DNA of 64,000 nucleotides, taken from the NCBI RefSeq assembly GCF_001277995.1, contig NZ_CP009220.1, forward strand, positions 558,001 through 622,000. The letters are read 5' to 3'. A program made the translations under genes and the position numbers. The notes below the pieces were generated by a model. It was not told where the DNA came from. It ran no database searches and saw only the letters and a program-made list of their open reading frames with translations. Origin of the DNA: Corynebacterium deserti GIMN1.010 (GTDB lineage: Bacteria; Actinomycetota; Actinomycetes; Mycobacteriales; Mycobacteriaceae). This document shows, piece after piece, positions 62,001 to 64,000 of this stretch; positions within the stretch are counted from its first letter, which is position 1, and every line of letters starts with the position of its first letter.

Positions 62001-63770
62001 ATGAAACAAGTCTTCTCCGTGGATCAAATCCGACGTGCAGAAAACATCCTGTTAAAACGCCAATCCGACCCTGATGAATTGATGATTTCCGCGGCAGCTG
62101 CTGTTGCGGAAGTCGCATTAGCCATGATTGAAGTGCAAGCCGAACCCAGGCTGCACCTTCTCCCTGGTGGCGGTCCCGAACAAATTCCTTGGGAACCTGT
62201 CCACGGACAAACGCTGCTGCTGGTAGGCCCTGGCGGAAATGGCGGCGACGCTCTCTACGCTGGTGCGTTCATGATTGAAGAAGGCCAATCCGTCCATGCC
62301 GTGCTGCTGGGTGATGGAAAAGTCCACGAATCGGCAGTTAATTATTTCCTCGCCCAAGACGGCGAAATCCTTGAAGAATTCCCCGATGCCGGCGAGTACA
62401 ACCTCGTCGTCGACGGTGTCTATGGCATCGGCAATCGCGGACCGATCAGCGTGGAGCTGGCGAACTTCATGGAAACCGTCTACTCCATGGATATTCCGGT
62501 TCTTGCTGTTGATGTGCCATCCGGCGTAAATGCAGACACCGGCGAGGTTCCGCCCGGCACGTTGGTGCGGCTGTTTCATTACGGCCCCGATGCGCCCGTT
62601 GCCCGCCAAAAGGTTCCCACGCACATCAATGCCACTGCAACCATCACGTTTGGTGGACTGCGTCGTGCGCATGCCGTAAGCCCTGCGTGCGGCGAGGTGA
62701 TGCTCGCGGACATCGACCTCGCGGCTGGCGACGGCCACGGGTTGTCTCAGGAACTTGTTCAGGTGCACATGGAGGACGGTGTGCCACCGGTTTATGCGTC
62801 CGTCGTTGTGCGTCCGCGTCAGCCCATTCACGAGCAGGTCGGGCAGAGCGAAGCCGGTGAAGCGATTCAGGACATCGGCCAGCATTTCATGGCTCTCGAC
62901 CTTGAGCCGCGCCCTGAACACGACAAATACAGCAGCGGCATTGTCGGCATTGTTGCAGGTAGTGACGCATACCGAGGTGCAGCGATCTTGGCTACCCAAG
63001 CTGCCGTCCGCGCCACCAGCTCCATGGTTCGCTACGTCGGCTCCGTCGCTGACATGGTGGTTCAAGCCGCGCCCGAGGTCGTGGTCACGCGCACCCTCGC
63101 CGACACCGGCCGCGTCCAAACCTGGGTCCACGGCCCCGGCCACGGCACATCTGAGACCGAAGTCGCCGAGCTTGCCGATCTCCTCACGCGCCCTGAACCC
63201 CTGCTTATCGACGCCGACAGCCTAACGTTGCTCGCCACCTCACCGGAGCTTAGGGCGGTGCTTGCGCTCCGCGAAGCACCTACCGTTTTGACTCCTCACA
63301 AGGGCGAATTTGAACGCTTGGCAGAAGTCTTGCGTAGTGAAGGCCTAGAAATCCCCTCTGCATTCGATGACCCCATCGGGGCTGCTCAAGCGTTGAGTGA
63401 GTTTTGTGGATGCTGTGTGCTGCTGAAAGGCCGCCACACCGTGGTCGCGGCACCGAAGTTCACCCACGTGATCAACGCGGGCAGCTCCTGGTTGGCTACC
63501 GCAGGCTCAGGCGATGTCCTCGCTGGCCTGGTCGGTGCACATGTGGCGCAAAGTTATGCCGAAATTCACCGACTGCCGGAATTCTTCCCCGACATCAATG
63601 TCCCCGACACAGCTGTATATACCCAGGTGGCGCGCGCCGTGGTGATTCACTCACTCGCCGGGTACTTCGCGGCTGACACAGCCTTTGGGACGGCACCAAC
63701 TTCAGCGAGTCGCATTGTGGAATGCATTTCGCCAGCCACAGCCCAACTAACGACGGAGCGTTTCGACTAG
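62001..63770 (+). CDS. nnr: Bifunctional NAD(P)H-hydrate repair enzyme (epimerase + ADP/ATP-dependent dehydratase)
   Basis: 589 residues. The N-terminal YjeF_N epimerase domain (KQVFSVDQIRRAEN ... LLLVGPGGNGGDALYAGAF ... VLAVDVPSGVNADTG) is followed by a ribokinase-like dehydratase domain. In the latter TVLTPHKGEFERL and WLATAGSGDVLAG (with the catalytic Asp) are seen. It repairs hydrated NADH and NADPH. It is longer than the ~500-540 residues usual for the fusion, mainly because of an extended linker between the domains. Confidence 0.95.
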   Translation: MKQVFSVDQIRRAENILLKRQSDPDELMISAAAAVAEVALAMIEVQAEPRLHLLPGGGPEQIPWEPVHGQTLLLVGPGGNGGDALYAGAFMIEEGQSVHAVLLGDGKVHESAVNYFLAQDGEILEEFPDAGEYNLVVDGVYGIGNRGPISVELANFMETVYSMDIPVLAVDVPSGVNADTGEVPPGTLVRLFHYGPDAPVARQKVPTHINATATITFGGLRRAHAVSPACGEVMLADIDLAAGDGHGLSQELVQVHMEDGVPPVYASVVVRPRQPIHEQVGQSEAGEAIQDIGQHFMALDLEPRPEHDKYSSGIVGIVAGSDAYRGAAILATQAAVRATSSMVRYVGSVADMVVQAAPEVVVTRTLADTGRVQTWVHGPGHGTSETEVAELADLLTRPEPLLIDADSLTLLATSPELRAVLALREAPTVLTPHKGEFERLAEVLRSEGLEIPSAFDDPIGAAQALSEFCGCCVLLKGRHTVVAAPKFTHVINAGSSWLATAGSGDVLAGLVGAHVAQSYAEIHRLPEFFPDINVPDTAVYTQVARAVVIHSLAGYFAADTAFGTAPTSASRIVECISPATAQLTTERFD

Positions 63771-63776
63771 GGGAGT

Positions 63777-63812
63777 AGCACCTCAATGAATTCGGAGTGA
63801 ATTCTTGGTGCT
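63777..63812. promoter_or_regulatory. Composite inverted repeat downstream of the NAD(P)HX repair gene
   Basis: AGCACC-N5-GAATTC-N5-GAATTC-N2-GGTGCT: nested arms make a nearly complete hairpin, without a T-run after it. It may be a factor-dependent terminator or an operator for the next gene. Confidence 0.45.
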
Positions 63813-63853
63813 CAGCTAGCCGTGATGTGTAGCACAGGGTTAATTGGGAGTTA

Positions 63854-64000
63854 TGACACACGGATTCCTTGTTAACCCTGATCTCACCAACCGCGCGATT
63901 GAGTTTGAGTTAGAAGACGTTGCCAAGTTCCTCGGCGGAACAGTCAACGGCCGTGTCGCCGTAGCATTCCAAGAAGAAGGCGACCTCTACGCAGCCCTCT
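63854..64000 (+). CDS. Unrecognised protein, 5' part only
   Basis: The frame from the ATG at 63854 is open to the right edge (49 codons): MTHGFLVNPDLTNRAIEFE, then EDVAKFLGGTVNGRVAVAF. A GGGAG site precedes it. No signal peptide or known domain can be recognised in this part; DUF3846-like is a weak impression only. Confidence 0.55.

Noticed and set aside
62118..63143. 341-codon minus-strand frame
   Set aside because: Antisense shadow of the NAD(P)HX repair enzyme, whose two domains are clear.

Overview
The window is chromosomal DNA from a Corynebacterium, most likely of the C. glutamicum group. The evidence is the protein sequences, the moderate GC content, actinobacterial synteny, a DtxR-type iron box, an ESX-4 locus without eccE, and tuberculostearic-acid-type lipid genes. 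It carries the main ribosomal-protein region followed by the ESX-4/rplM-rpsI/glmM/alr/tsa region, the same order as in mycobacteria. No tRNA, rRNA, CRISPR array, intact insertion sequence or complete prophage was seen.

Layout. 1-2.5 kb: a leftward siderophore-type ABC importer (two FecCD permeases and the start of the ATPase) behind a DtxR-like box. 3.1-8.3 kb: S10 block rpsJ-rplCDWB-rpsS-rplV-rpsC-rplP-rpmC-rpsQ. 8.4-11.5 kb: a sulfur/persulfide module behind a CsoR/CstR-type operator (thioredoxin remnant, CoA-disulfide reductase-rhodanese, two tiny genes), then an LppP/LprE-type lipoprotein. 11.8-13 kb: rplN-rplX-rplE. 13.1-18 kb: leftward aldo/keto reductase and a GNAT-fdhF-DUF6457-fdhD formate dehydrogenase cluster. 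18.4-21.1 kb: rpsH-rplF-rplR-rpsE-rpmD-rplO. 21.2-23.5 kb: an AT-rich decayed island (small membrane protein, phospholipase-A2-like fragment, frameshifted LGFP-repeat protein). 23.6-32.1 kb: secY-adk-map, an L,D-transpeptidase, infA, rpsM-rpsK-rpsD-rpoA-rplQ-truA.

32.2-53.4 kb is the type VII (ESX-4) region: a large membrane protein, eccB, a FAD oxidoreductase plus fatty-acid methyltransferase pair, a PGPGW protein, leftward mycP-eccD, then eccC, a TIGR03931-type protein, esxU-esxT, rplM-rpsI, glmM, and a three-gene operon resembling M. tuberculosis Rv3440c-Rv3439c. Five copies of one ECF-sigma-like promoter, GGGAAC-N18-GTC plus a conserved AACCTTTA-like tail, sit in this region. Three directly precede eccC, esxU and the post-glmM operon; one starts a roughly 0.5 kb stretch with no convincing ORF; one points antisense into the membrane-protein gene. 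This is the best candidate for a coherent, under-described regulon here.

53.4-64 kb: an alpha/beta hydrolase-fold protein lacking the nucleophile serine, alr, tsaE, a repeat-rich 0.9 kb intergenic region, an AspT-type transporter, prolyl aminopeptidase, tsaB-rimI-tsaD, the NAD(P)HX repair enzyme and the start of an unrecognised gene.

Across the window I also count 17 exact copies of the 12-mer GCGTCGANAAGC on both strands and in different reading frames, far more than chance predicts, and none in the ribosomal genes or the AT-rich island.
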